A stretch of 64,000 nucleotides of DNA, taken from assembly GCA_004194705.1 (NCBI GenBank), contig SADC01001112.1:248001-312000 (forward strand), given 5' to 3'. Source of the stretch: Ditylenchus dipsaci (taxonomy: Eukaryota > Nematoda > Chromadorea > Rhabditida > Anguinidae). This document shows positions 33,992 through 44,020 of this stretch, piece after piece. Below the pieces are notes generated by a model. It saw only the letters and a program-made list of their open reading frames with translations. It did not search any database and was not told where the DNA came from. The first letter of the stretch is position 1; each line of letters starts with the position of its first letter. The position numbers were made by a program, and so were the translations under genes.

Positions 33992-35346
33992 ATGGGGTCG
34001 GGAAAGGGTCGCACTGCAACCACTCAGCAAACGATGACTGATCGCCTCAAAAACAAGGTTCTCGTAAACCACTTTTTCATCAATTCCTCGTCATTTTCTT
34101 ATATGTTTTAGGATACGGCTGTAAAGAAAGTTAAGAAGCATAAGAAGGACAAACATGCAGCTGCTGCCAAAAACCTTCCGAAAACCAAGAAGCATTCTAC
34201 GCCTCCAAAGCAGAATATAAAGCTAGTTACCAAGCAACCTCTGGTACAGCACTTCCTTCTGTGTGTCATATTCAACAGGTTTTCAGGATGATATTCCGAA
34301 ACAGCCACAGAAGCCTAGCAAGACTAAGAGAAGTAAGGTGCAGAAAGCGGATGTATCGAAACCGGTTGGCAAAGCAGATGACAAAGGGGAAATCGATATT
34401 GCTAAACAGTATGCATTTCTAATTTTTTGTATCATCAAAAAATTTTTGTAGGAGAATTTCCTTGGGCGATTTGGGCTCTGTGAATATGGTTCAAAGCGAA
34501 GCAAGCATGCACACTCTGATCAAGCGGACGGAGGAGCGAAATTTGCCCAAGATGGACCGGAAGGAATGGGCTGAGAAAGTCGCCAGCATATTCGACAAGC
34601 AGGAAGCTGATGAGACAGATGAACTCGAGCAGCAAATCAATCCTCGTAAAGAGCCACATCAGAAAACGGGTCAGTCGGTCTTTTCTGATATTTTTTCGTT
34701 CGCTTGGGAGCGTGCAGATTTTTCGGTGGTCACATGTTGAAAGTCGACTTGTATATAAATCTGCAAGTTGACCTTGACTTGATATTAGCTTGACCGTTAC
34801 ATCGATATTGTTTAGTGTTGCGGTGCGGTTAAACTGCGATTAAAACCGCGGAACCGCACCGCAAATTTTTGGAAAACCGCACCGCAAAACCGCCCGCACT
34901 AGGACGAAAAACTGCGGTTAACCGCATCTCGGAAAACTTTCCTATCAATGCTAACATACTTGTGCTATGTATTCAATACTGTCTACTGTTTATTTATTGG
35001 TGTTCGTGATTCTAATTTTTCGGTTATGTCTCACAACATCTGTAAGATTTATATAATGAAGTATCTGTAAAAATTTACCCGCAAAACCGCCGGCAACCCC
35101 TGTCCGCAACACTAATACTATGTATCTGGCCATCGCTTGACTTTGGTTATGATGCATGCTGCGTAGAAGTTTTTAATTAATCAAAAGTGTTTAATTTTGT
35201 GAAATTTTAGAAGAACGTCACGTTTGCATAAGCCTCAAGATTCAGTCGTCTATGTAGTGCCAACCGACTATACTCAGGAAAGTGAAACTACGCAGAACAC
35301 TACTCCGTCATTTGTCCAAACGTCTTCTTCTAATATTTCTGAATGA
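33992..35346 (+). CDS. Lys-rich hypothetical protein, five exons
   Basis: Exons 33,992-34,057, 34,112-34,243, 34,287-34,408, 34,452-34,669 and 35,211-35,346 have canonical borders and yield about 224 residues. The N-terminal half is very basic (KKVKKHKKDKHAAAAKNLPK, KPSKTKRSKVQKADVSKPVG). The middle has an acidic, helical stretch (WAEKVASIFDKQEADETDEL). The C-terminus is polar and Ser/Thr-rich, ending SSNISE. This suggests a nuclear or nucleic-acid-associated protein, but no domain is recognised. The exon 4 to 5 join is out of frame by one base; one extra A in the AAAA at 34,663-34,666 would fix it. A hAT-like MITE lies in the last intron. A polyadenylation signal AATAAA follows at 35,391. 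Confidence 0.7.
34813..35114. mobile_element. hAT-like MITE in intron 4 of Lys-rich gene
   Basis: Ends TAGTGTTGCGGTGCGGTTAA and CCGCAACACTA are inverted, with internal CCGCACCGCAAAACCGCC repeats. The termini look hAT-like, but I see no exact 8-bp flanking duplication. Confidence 0.65.
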
Positions 35347-35390
35347 TGGGTTGTTTGCTGTATCTGGTCGCTGTTATTGTGCCATTTGTA

Positions 35391-35396
35391 AATAAA
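35391..35396 (+). terminator. polyadenylation signal AATAAA
   Basis: Canonical hexamer 45 bases after the stop of the Lys-rich gene. Confidence 0.6.
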
Positions 35397-35466
35397 GTGA
35401 TTGTAATATTCTGTTCGTGACTCAGACCGTTTGCTATTATGTTTTCCTGGTGGGCCTTTTGTGTGT

Positions 35467-35765
35467 CTCACAGCTCAGTGAAAACCAAATCTTAAAATTC
35501 GACGCACGAAAGAATTACGCACAACTGTACTCGTGTTAAAAACTTGATGGACCAAATTTTTGAATCATCGCCGACGTTCAAGCTTAATCCCTTTGTAGTC
35601 GTTTTCGGCTTGAGCTTGTGCGCGGGCTAGAGCTGCTCGTTTTACGATGAACTTTAACATGTTTCAGGAAGTACAAGTGTCCCAAAATGTCGCAATAGTT
35701 TCTACATCTGAAAAATAATTGAAAAAATATCTCGCTTTTTTTAATCTCCTATGAGGTCTACAACA
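35467..35765 (+). repeat. direct duplication, copy 1
   Basis: CACAGCTCAGTGAAAACCAA through CTCCTATGAGGTCTACAA recurs at 36,056-36,545. Copy 1 lacks the hairpin insertion found in copy 2. Confidence 0.85.
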
Positions 35766-35891
35766 TGGTGGGGAAAACTGATAAAATTGCCCTATTTTAT
35801 CGGTTTTATCCCTTTTTATTCCTTATTTTTGCTGATTCAGACCCTTTTACTGATTTTTTTTACCAAAACGATAAAGAAATGTATAACGAGA

Positions 35892-36044
35892 ATATTAGCG
35901 ACCTATTTTACTGCAAAAAACATCAAATAGCTTTCCTAGTTGACGTTATAAAATAACGATGAAATTGACCAAATTATGACTATTTTATAACGTCAACTAG
36001 GAAAGCTATTTGATGTTTTTTGCGGTAAAACAGGTCGCTAATAT
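35892..36044. repeat. 153-bp hairpin element between the direct copies
   Basis: ATATTAGCGACCTATTTTAC and its inverse (GTAAAACAGGTCGCTAATAT) bound a nearly perfect palindrome with centre near 35,965. GACGTTATAAAATA and TATTTTATAACGTC are its inner arms. Confidence 0.85.
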
Positions 36045-36055
36045 TTGTGAACCTC

Positions 36056-36545
36056 ACAGCTCAGTGAAAACCAAATCTTAAAATTCGACGCATGAAAGAC
36101 TTACGCACAACTGTACTCGTGTTAGAAACAACTGTTTACTTGTTTTATGCGTTGATGGACCAAATTTTTAAATGATCGCCGACGTTCAAGCTTAATCCCT
36201 TTGTAGTCGTTTTTGGCTTGAGCTTATGCGCGGGCTAGAGCAGCTCGTCTTAGGATGGACTTAAACATGTTTCAGGAGGGCTAGGACGCTTCGCTATGAG
36301 GACACTTCGCTATGGACAGTTCGCTATGTTTTTTGATTTTTTCGGTAAAATTTTACCGAAAAAGTTCTAAAAACATAGCTAACTTTCCATAGCGAAGTGT
36401 CCTCATAGCGAAGTGTCGTTTTACCGTTTCAAGAAGTACAAACGTCCCGAAATACCGCAATAGTTTCTACATCTAAACAAAAAGAAAAAAAAAACAAAAA
36501 GAAAAAATATCTCGCTTTTTGCTTAATCTCCTATGAGGTCTACAA
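36056..36545 (+). repeat. direct duplication, copy 2, with hairpin insert 36,280-36,430
   Basis: Matches 35,467-35,765 but is interrupted after ATGTTTCAGG by a hairpin built from TTCGCTATGAGGACACTTCG and its inverse, then continues at GTTTCAAGAAGTAC. The near-identical GTTTCAGG/GTTTCAAG on the two sides could be an 8-bp target duplication with one change. Confidence 0.8.
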
Positions 36546-36785
36546 TTCTACTTTTTCAATTTTGATTGAGCACCCAAATCTTAAAACTGATCTAAATTTT
36601 TCTTACTTTTTGGGGTTTTGAAAAATAAGTTAGATCGAGCCTTTAAAGAGAAGAGAGGGTAATTCACTAATCTTTGTTTAAATTTGCTATATCTTCATTT
36701 TTGAGTCGCAAAATAATTTATTATGGGCAGTTTATAATGCAAATACATTCAACAGAAAAAGAGATCAACGTTATAATTTGGTTAA

Positions 36786-39185
36786 TTAGGTCGGTGTGCT
36801 GAGATGCCAATACCGTCGTCCCAACATCATTGCGCCAATGCCGCTAGCCACTAACACAACCGCTGCAGCCACAAACAGAGGAGCTGTTGAAGGTGGTAAT
36901 AGAGATCCAAATAATTGTGTTAACAGCTCACCAATGGTATTCTTGTGTATTTTAATCTGTTCATCCAATCTTGTGTCTCTTTCAGAAACTTGTTCTAAAT
37001 CGGCAAGTTTTACAGTAGTTTACAGTCATTTCTTCAATCAACAGGAAAAGGATTAAATATAAAATAATAATAATATAAATAATATAAATTTTTTAACCAA
37101 TCCTAGGAATTTTAAGGTGCACGGCCAATTAGCGACGGCCGAGTGGCAATACCTTTTTGTGAGATCCCACTATAAGACATAATTTTTGATTCCGATTTAA
37201 AGTGATTTTTCGTTTCGTTTTCCGAGAAAAATAGCAATTTTAGGAGAGAATAACTTAGGTGTATTTAAACAAATGCCCGATCGTTTTTTAATTTCCTGAG
37301 TTTTCGGTCCCGTCTCTGAAAATTTTGAACATCCGATTCTGATTTTGATCCCCATTTATTTTTTTTGCCACCCATCCCTGCTGTTCATAATTTCAAAAGA
37401 ATCTTTTTGTTTGATGCATTCCAAATTGAGATATTTTACAGCGTTTGATATTGGACTTGGCCGAAAATAGTTTCTAGAGTCCGGTCAAAAGTACAGGGTG
37501 GTCCAAAAAATATCGACACTTTGAAACCGTCATAACCCAACGTAGTTCGGCTCAGTCTGATCAAACAATTTTCTTGGTAAATAATGTTAAAAATCCATTT
37601 TTGCTTGTCCCCTGTGGTCTGGGCTTTATCTGTCCAGATCCACAGATCAGAACCAAAACCACAGTGGACCAAGCGAAAATCGTGCTTTTTACATTAATTA
37701 GTCGAGTCGAACTGCATTAAGAAAATTTCGGAATCCGCTCTATAAAAAAATGTTAGAGCTGACGATTTGCCTTTTTGCGATGTTGCGATGCGATGTATTT
37801 GGACCTCCCTGGCTTGCGATGCGATATGCGATGTTTTGAAAAATTTGCGTGCTATGTTGCGATGCGATGTTTTTAGCCCAAATTTGCTGCGTGCGATGCG
37901 ATTTCGCGATGCGATACATAGCATCGAAACATTGTTGGGACTAAATAAAATTTGAAAAAGCAAGGCAAGGTCATTTCAAATTTGCGATGCGATGTGCGAT
38001 GTTTTTTGAAAGTTTGCGTGCGATGTTGCGATGCGATGTTTTTAGCCCAAATTTGCTGCGTGCGATGCGATGTTGCGATGCGATACATCGCATCGTCGTC
38101 AGCACTAAAAAATGTGACGGTTTAAAAGTGTCGATATTTCTTGTACCACCCTGTATTTCTTGAATTCAAACCATTACAGATTAAAGCACCTACCCACGAG
38201 TAAGTAGGACTTGTATCTTCACTGCGGCCAAACATTAGCTTAAGCTTTGACTGCAGTGATGTAGATGCATAAAGTGAGATCTGTGAGATTTCTTTGCGAA
38301 AGTCTCTACAATTAAAAAATTACAGATATTTTTTAGTAAACATGAAACTTGTGTTAAAGGGCCTGACCTCTTCCTACTCGGTGGTCCCCGCCAATTCAAA
38401 AATTTTCCCTTGATCATTGGACTTCTGTACAGATTTTTCCGCCACGTTTCTAACAAAACTAAGCCTAAAATTTGATTTCAGGCCTAGTTTTGTTAGAAAC
38501 GTGGCGGAAAAATCCGTACAGAAGTCCAATGATCAAGGGAAAATTTTGAATTGGCGGGGGACCACCGAGTAGGAAGAGGTCAGGCCTTTAAGTCACCTTC
38601 TCCACTCCCTCGGCTGCCATACTCCTCATCTAATTCTGCTAGTCTTCTGGCATAAAATCCACTAAATGCAATGATCGACAGAAGAGGAATGGCTATTGAA
38701 GAGGTAGATTCACTGCTGGCTACTTTTCTTTCTTGTAGCAAGTCAAAACAAGAGTCGAGAACCTAAAAAAATTATTTATTGTGGTACTTCTTACAAGCTG
38801 CAAATCTCCGTTGGTTTTTTTCATGGGTCAAAAACAAGTAAAGTTGAAGTTTTCTATATTATTATCCAGAAAATCGAAGCCCGTCTTATACTTGTCTGAT
38901 GAATTTTAAAAGACTTACATATTTGAAGCTTTTATAATTTAGATTTCTGGTTTCAATCAAGGGTAATAGCATCTTTTTCAGCTTCTCCATTTTCTGTCCT
39001 TCAAATAAAAGTGCCGCTTGTTTGAGTGTCTCACATTTGGGCGTGAGCTGTGGTCTTACTTGAGGGGCATCATACCATGTGTACTTGCCATCCCACTCAA
39101 TTCTGTCTTTCAAATAGATCAGAACAAATTCATCAGGTTCACATTCTTGTAGAGATTCATTAGCTGTGGATGCGTCAACTGCCAT
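36786..39185 (-). CDS. unknown gene with C-terminal membrane anchor
   Basis: Minus-strand exons 39,185-38,919, 38,762-38,597 and 38,303-38,194 join in phase. They encode an acidic start (ANESLQECEPDEFVLIYLKD), RIEWDGKYTWYDAPQVRPQL, a helical part (EGQKMEKLKKMLLPLIETRN), and then KEISQISLYASTSLQSKLKL. A last exon, 36,994-36,786, has a coiled-coil-like stretch (QVSERDTRLDEQIKIHKNTI), a hydrophobic segment of about 20 residues (APLFVAAAVVLVASGIGAMM) and a short basic tail GRRYWHLSTPT, as in tail-anchored proteins. The exon 3-4 join is one base out of phase, so a small exon may be missing, or the last exon may belong to another gene. I do not recognise the family. Introns hold two MITEs. Confidence 0.6.
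37492..38155. mobile_element. mariner-like MITE with GCGATGCGAT minisatellite
   Basis: TACAGGGTGGTCCAAAAAAT at 37,492 and TTGTACCACCCTGTA ending at 38,155 are TA-flanked inverted ends, with subterminal TATCGACACTTT/AAAAGTGTCGATA. Between 37,770 and 38,095 a GCGATGCGATGT-type repeat has expanded in two blocks separated by GGACTAAATAAAATTTG. It lies in the last intron of the membrane-anchor gene. Confidence 0.8.
38354..38591. mobile_element. hairpin MITE next to a splice donor
   Basis: TAAAGGGCCTGACCTCTTCC and its inverse (GGAAGAGGTCAGGCCTTTA) bound a long hairpin containing GGGGGACCACCGAG and CCGCCAATTC. Its edge is only 5-6 bases from the donor of exon 2 (38,597) of the minus-strand gene. 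Related pieces: 42,113-42,130 and 46,265-46,390. Confidence 0.8.
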
Positions 39186-39497
39186 TTGCAGAAATAAGTT
39201 AGTTGACGGCTGAATATTTTTCAGGAAAAGATATTTCTGGGTCTCAAGTCTATAGCGATAATGTTATGCACAAACACCACAAAGTAAACTCCTCTAGCCA
39301 ATTATCCATGAATTAATTATTTTTTCCCTTGCTAACTTTTCTATCAAAAAGCTAAGATTTCATATTTTTGTGGCAATTTGAAAACAGATTATTTTACAAA
39401 GTTAAAAGTGAAGGTTGGAAGTTGGCTGTAAAAATAGCAGTTTTGTTCGACTTTGTTTGACTGCATGAGTTTGTAAAAACTCGGCCAGTCAGTAAAA

Positions 39498-41885
39498 ATG
39501 GTAGACCTAGCTATGGGAAAACTTCTATCCTATTCAGTCGGCAGAAATGCAGCTCTGGCTAGTGTATTGTGCATGTTGACTTCACTGTTTCTCGTCTATT
39601 CAGTCTCTGTTACCCGTTCTTTGGTAATCACTGGACAGGCTTGGATATCAGTATTCTCTTTTTTCGCACTTTTTTCTGCTGTTATATCTCTGTCTACTTC
39701 CGCGCAGAGCAATAACAAAAAGTAGGGTTCATTTTTCTTTAAATTTTTGTCACTTAAAACTTTTTTTTTTCAGTTACACCTTTGGCTTGATCCGAGCTCC
39801 AGTGCTAGCAGTATTCTCCACCACTGTTTTGGCTCAACTTTCCTCAGTGTTTTTGATCAAAGAGTCGGTAGAGCGTTTGTTTGAAGTAGGACATCACCAT
39901 GGTGGAAGTGCGGCAGCCAACAACTACTTCTATGCCTCTGCTGTTGCTAGGTTGGTGTTCTTTGGATAATTCTGCTCGTGTTTTATAATCGAATTATACT
40001 TTTCCAGTTCTCTATCATTAGTTGCTGCTGCCTATGCCGTCACTAATCAGCCTTTTAATTATGTGCTCAGATCTGCCCAATCCTCAGTTATTCAGGTATG
40101 TTGGAGTATGTTGAAAACCTGTGCTTTTGACGTTTCTGTTTGACTGAAGTGAGAGTTAGTAAAATGCATTCACAGGAATCAGATCCTACACAATTCCAAC
40201 CATTTAGCCCCCCTCCCGTCAGAAAATCCTGAGTACGCCTATGCTCCTGCTAAACTTCTCCGATATTCTTTCAAGGCTTCTAAAAAATATATTGCAAATT
40301 AAATGTCTCAAAAAATCCGGTGCATGAGTTGGACATTAATTTTTCACAGTTAAATATTTTTCATCTAATTGCTCCTCAAAGATTAGCTATCTGACCTCTT
40401 AAAAAAAACTATATATCCGCTTTACAGGAGCACGCCGCCGATATCTGCCATGCCTTGTGTCATGTGGTGCCAGGTCTATCCCGTCTTCTTCTGCCCCGAA
40501 TCAACTCTCTTTCTTTGCTGGCCATTGTTTCAGGGAGTTGTTGTGTTCTCACTCACTGGTTCATGACTGACTACTGGTGGTTTGACTCAGTGGCTGCCCT
40601 AATTTTATCATTCACTGTGTTCGCAACAATGGTTTGTCGGTTAAGCATATTTTATAAAAAAATATTTTTTCAGATGCCTCTATCCACATACACCGGTCGA
40701 ATATTGCTGCAAACAACTCCACCACATGTGCACAACCAAATTGACAGGTGCATTTCAGAAGCTTCAACTGTGGAGGGAGTTTTAGAGTTGAAGAATGGAC
40801 ACTTTTGGCAACTTGACTTTAACTCAATTGCTGGCACTGTGGATGTGAGAGTGAGTTCCTTTGGTAAAACTGCTAGATCCACGTCCATATTTTTGCAGGT
40901 CAGACGAGATGCTAATGAACAAATAGTGCTGACTAGAGTTACTGAGAAGCTGTCTACTGTGGTCAATATACTTTCGGTTCAAGTAAGTATTTGGCCCTAT
41001 ACTAGAAGCGGTACTATTCTATACCCTATACTATTTTTTCCTTTCCCCCTGTGGCTTTTGTGCAATTTTTCGACTTGGTCCCCTCCGCCCCTGTTGTTTG
41101 TAACATCACTTTCTATTATATAATTTATTTATTTGTTGTTGAACGTGAAAATTAAAAAAAAAAATTTGGTAAAAACAACAGGGGAGACCAAGGCAAAAAT
41201 GAAGAAAAAAACAATACGGGGACCAAACCATAAAACGCAGCCGCTTCTAGTATAGGGCCGACGAGTATTTTTAGTAAAATTAGTGGAGGTCGATTTATCA
41301 ATCTTTACTGATCTATCTAACCCACTTCCTTTCATATAGGGTTCAGGACGGAGCTAGTACCGGAGTCCTGTTTCGACTGGCCCAAATACTGGTCAGTGTC
41401 CGGTCACGGAACCCGGCATAAAGTAAAAGTCCAAGTCTCGAGCAATTTCAGTGTAAAGACTAAAAAATTATACGTCTGAAATCACTGCAACATTCAGACC
41501 GAAGAAGAGTTAAGTAATTTTCGAGAGTTTCGGAACCTAATCCTTCTCAACCCAGTTTTCGTTCGGCATTTTCTGATACTTGTTCCGGATATATGAGCCA
41601 TTTATTTTTTTACAAACTGTGAAAAATTACTATTGCGAATTTTAGATTTTGAAGGACATAACAACCACATGGGCCAACAATCCCCAAAACGGGCATAATA
41701 TGGCAACTCTAGCCGGTAATTTCGGTGGTCATTCGAGCAGAGACTCCTCTGCTCATGGTCATTCCCACAATTCTCCTTCTAACGATGCACATGGCCATTC
41801 ACACAATAATGGAGTGGAGGACAACCATGGACACAGTCATAATGGTCATGGACACAGTCATGGTGCTTATGGACATTCCCATTGA
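39498..41885 (+). CDS. slc30a6: zinc transporter ZnT6 (SLC30A6-like), cation diffusion facilitator
   Basis: Seven exons join in phase: 39,498-39,721, 39,774-39,950, 40,008-40,095, 40,428-40,631, 40,674-40,850, 40,899-40,982 and 41,646-41,885, giving 397 residues. The product resembles ZnT6, the subunit that pairs with ZnT5 to bring zinc into the early secretory pathway. Hydrophobic segments fit the six-helix CDF core. The cytosolic domain carries the ZnT6 hallmark VEGVLELKNGHFWQLDF and RRDANEQIVLTRVTEKL. The C-terminus is a His-rich tail with repeated GHSHN (41,750-41,885), which is unusual because CDF proteins mostly have the His stretch between helices 4 and 5. Vertebrate ZnT6 lacks key zinc ligands and acts as a modulator; I did not see a full HxxxD set here either. 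Intron 6 contains a MITE. Confidence 0.92.
40993..41259. mobile_element. MITE in intron 6 of the ZnT6 gene
   Basis: GGCCCTATACTAGAAGCGG and its inverse (CCGCTTCTAGTATAGGGCC) are the ends. Inside are the mirrored phrases TTGGTCCCC and ACAGGGGAGACCAAGG. It begins only 10 bases after the GTAAGT donor. Confidence 0.8.
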
Positions 41886-42024
41886 TGGACAGCTGCGTTC
41901 ATTATAATTTATCGTGGTATTTATTGTGAATGGTTTGGATCTGTGATTTATATAAGTTCTGGTTCATCTATATTTGTCAAATGTTTGGGATTTCTGTTTG
42001 TAATTCAACTTGCTATTGCGATAA

Positions 42025-42030
42025 AATAAA
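42025..42030 (+). terminator. polyadenylation signal of ZnT6 gene
   Basis: AATAAA 140 bases after the stop codon in an AT-rich 3' UTR. Confidence 0.6.
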
Positions 42031-42159
42031 AATGGAATATTTTCTCAATTTGCTCTCTACAAGGTCACAAAACCTGCAATAGAAGACAGTGACCCTACTA
42101 GCGAATAACATTCGGCGGGGGACCACCAAGATTGGGAAGCGCTGGCTTAGTAGGTCTAA

Positions 42160-42250
42160 GAGCCGGCGCTTGCTTATTAAGCGCCGGCGCTTAGCATGAG
42201 CTCAAAAAGCGCCTGCCAAACGCGAAATAATTAGGCGCCGACGCTTATGT
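42160..42250 (+). repeat. GC-rich repeat AGCGCCGGCGCTT
   Basis: Three or more self-complementary units (GCCGGCGCTTG, GCGCCGGCGCTTAGC, GGCGCCGACGCTTATG) follow a GGCGGGGGACCACC piece that matches the end of the hairpin MITE at 38.4-38.6 kb. Confidence 0.6.
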
Positions 42251-42483
42251 CCAATCCTGGAGATCACCAGACCAGCGGGAGCATGGTCTTTTAAGTGAAA
42301 GTACCCAAATATAAGCCCCAGACACCGAAAAAATTTCGTCAGGGGTGTGGTCCTGAGTGCGGACCTAAACATTTTCACCCCAATTTTTTATTAGATGTTG
42401 TTTGTCAATGCCTCTTTTTTAAGCCTTGAATCTTAGCTACAAAATAGGTGCAACAGAAAAAAAGTTTCGGCGAAAAAAATTAC

Positions 42484-43382
42484 GGGCGACGGTCTTTTCG
42501 TCCCGGTCATTTCGTCCCCGGTCATTTCGTCCCCGGTCATTTCGTCCCCGGTCATTTCGTCCCCTGGCCTTTTCGTCCCCTGGCCTTTTCGTCCCAAAAG
42601 CCGCCAATTTGAAATTTTCAAACAGGTTCAGATCCATGTGGTAGCAGACATTTTTTTCTTGAATGACAGTCATATATTTGTATTTATAAGACCCGTGAGC
42701 CTCAGGATGATAGTGTAATCCCCTGGTACCTCCTCTAAATGGGTATCCACTTCCAGAATCCGAAATATTGGATTTAATTGAAAGTAACTAAAAATTATTG
42801 TGCCTATCCATAATTGGTTTCTGAACACGGTTTTATAATGCTAGAACATCAGGAAACCCAGTTCTGGAGTTTTTTCCTATAAATAGTTTTCAATCCTGTA
42901 GGGAATCCACGTGATAGTATGAAGGTTGTAGTACCGAGAAAGTAGTACTTAGTGGTAGTAACAAGGCAGTGACTATGAATCGGTACTCAGGTGGAAGTGC
43001 CTGGGTGGTGGTAGATAGTAATTTCGGCGCTAGTAGCGAATACCCCCCCCCAAGCATCCGACCTTTAAAAATTGCTGTAACTACCCCTGCAAACAACAAG
43101 TTTAGGCTTAGCCCTTAGGCTTGGGGGTAGGCCAGCGTACGGAAGTTGTGACTAATGAAGAGTTTGCGCACATTTTCCGGGGTCTGGGACATATATTTGG
43201 GTACTTAAGAAAGTTTTTACTATCCCCAGTATTTGAACCTGTTTAAAAATTTCAAATTGGCGGCTTTTGGGACGAAAAGGCCAGGGGACGAAAAGGCCAG
43301 GGGACGAAATGACCGGGGGACGAAATGACCGGGGACGAAATGACCGGGGACGAAATGACCGGGGACGAAATGACCTAGTGCC
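42484..43382. mobile_element. foldback element B (tandem-repeat TIRs), 8-bp TSD
   Basis: The left TIR is GGGCGACGGTC followed by five to six copies of TTTCGTCCCCGGTCA, then CTTTTCGTCCCCTGGC and a unique 40-base part (CCGCCAATTTGAAATTTTCA). The right end is the inverse. AAAATTAC flanks it at 42,476-42,483 and 43,383-43,390, an exact 8-bp duplication. The core shares ACACGGTTTTATAATGC and GTAGTACTTAGTGGTAGTA...GGCAGTGA with element A, although the TIR repeat is completely different. It also contains TTAGGCTT...GGCCAGCGTACG, the joining phrase of the TTAGGC array at 19.7-20.2 kb. No ORF. Confidence 0.88.
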
Positions 43383-43390
43383 AAAATTAC

Positions 43391-44020
43391 AGCTCTTATT
43401 GCGTTAAAAATACGCCAAATCTCGCACTCAGTCCCACACTAATTGTGAACGTGGCTTAAGTGCTAAACCTTAGGTCTAAGTGATTACAGGTATTTTGTAG
43501 TTACGTGGGTGGATCAAATGTTTGAGGAGGTGGGAGTATTCGCTAGTAGCGTCAAGACAGTCTTTTAATAGAGAAACGGGGCTCTATTTCCAGACTACCG
43601 GGAAATCAAAAAAATAATTCGATCTCAAAAGTTTTGGGTGTAAACCCAATGGAAATAAAATTCCCTTTAAAGAGTATCTTTATTCGAAAAAATGTCATAA
43701 ACCATCTTAATCTGCCTATTCTTATTTTCTAAAATGATCTCCAATGGTATACCAACTATTGGGTACAATTTATGAGCCAGATGTCAGTTTTTTTATCTTA
43801 GTAGTCAAAATTTTAGTAAAAACCAAATTCACACTATTCTAATTGTATTCCAATTTAAATCCCACATTTATCAACTTTTAATAAGTAAATGATAAATTTT
43901 AATATAAAAGCATTTCTTTCACCCGAAACACTACTACAGCTGCGCACAGCCAATTTTTTACAACAAAGACAGTGAACCTAAAAAATTTGACTCTTTGAAA
44001 TTAATAACGGACTCTTGGTC
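43391..44020. other. intergenic, upstream of chemoreceptor
   Basis: AT-rich, no gene seen. The last 100 bases contain ATATAAAAGC (43,900) and ACTACTACAGCTGCGCACAG (43,929), possible promoter elements of the chemoreceptor, but this is weak. Confidence 0.35.

Noticed and set aside
34813..35114. Exact 8-bp target duplication for the MITE in the Lys-rich gene
   Set aside because: The flanking 8-mers (ATATTGTT and ATACTATG) do not match, so only the inverted ends support the call.
40670..40966. 98-residue minus ORF across the ZnT6 exons
   Set aside because: Antisense shadow of exons 5 and 6 of the zinc transporter, including the intron between them.
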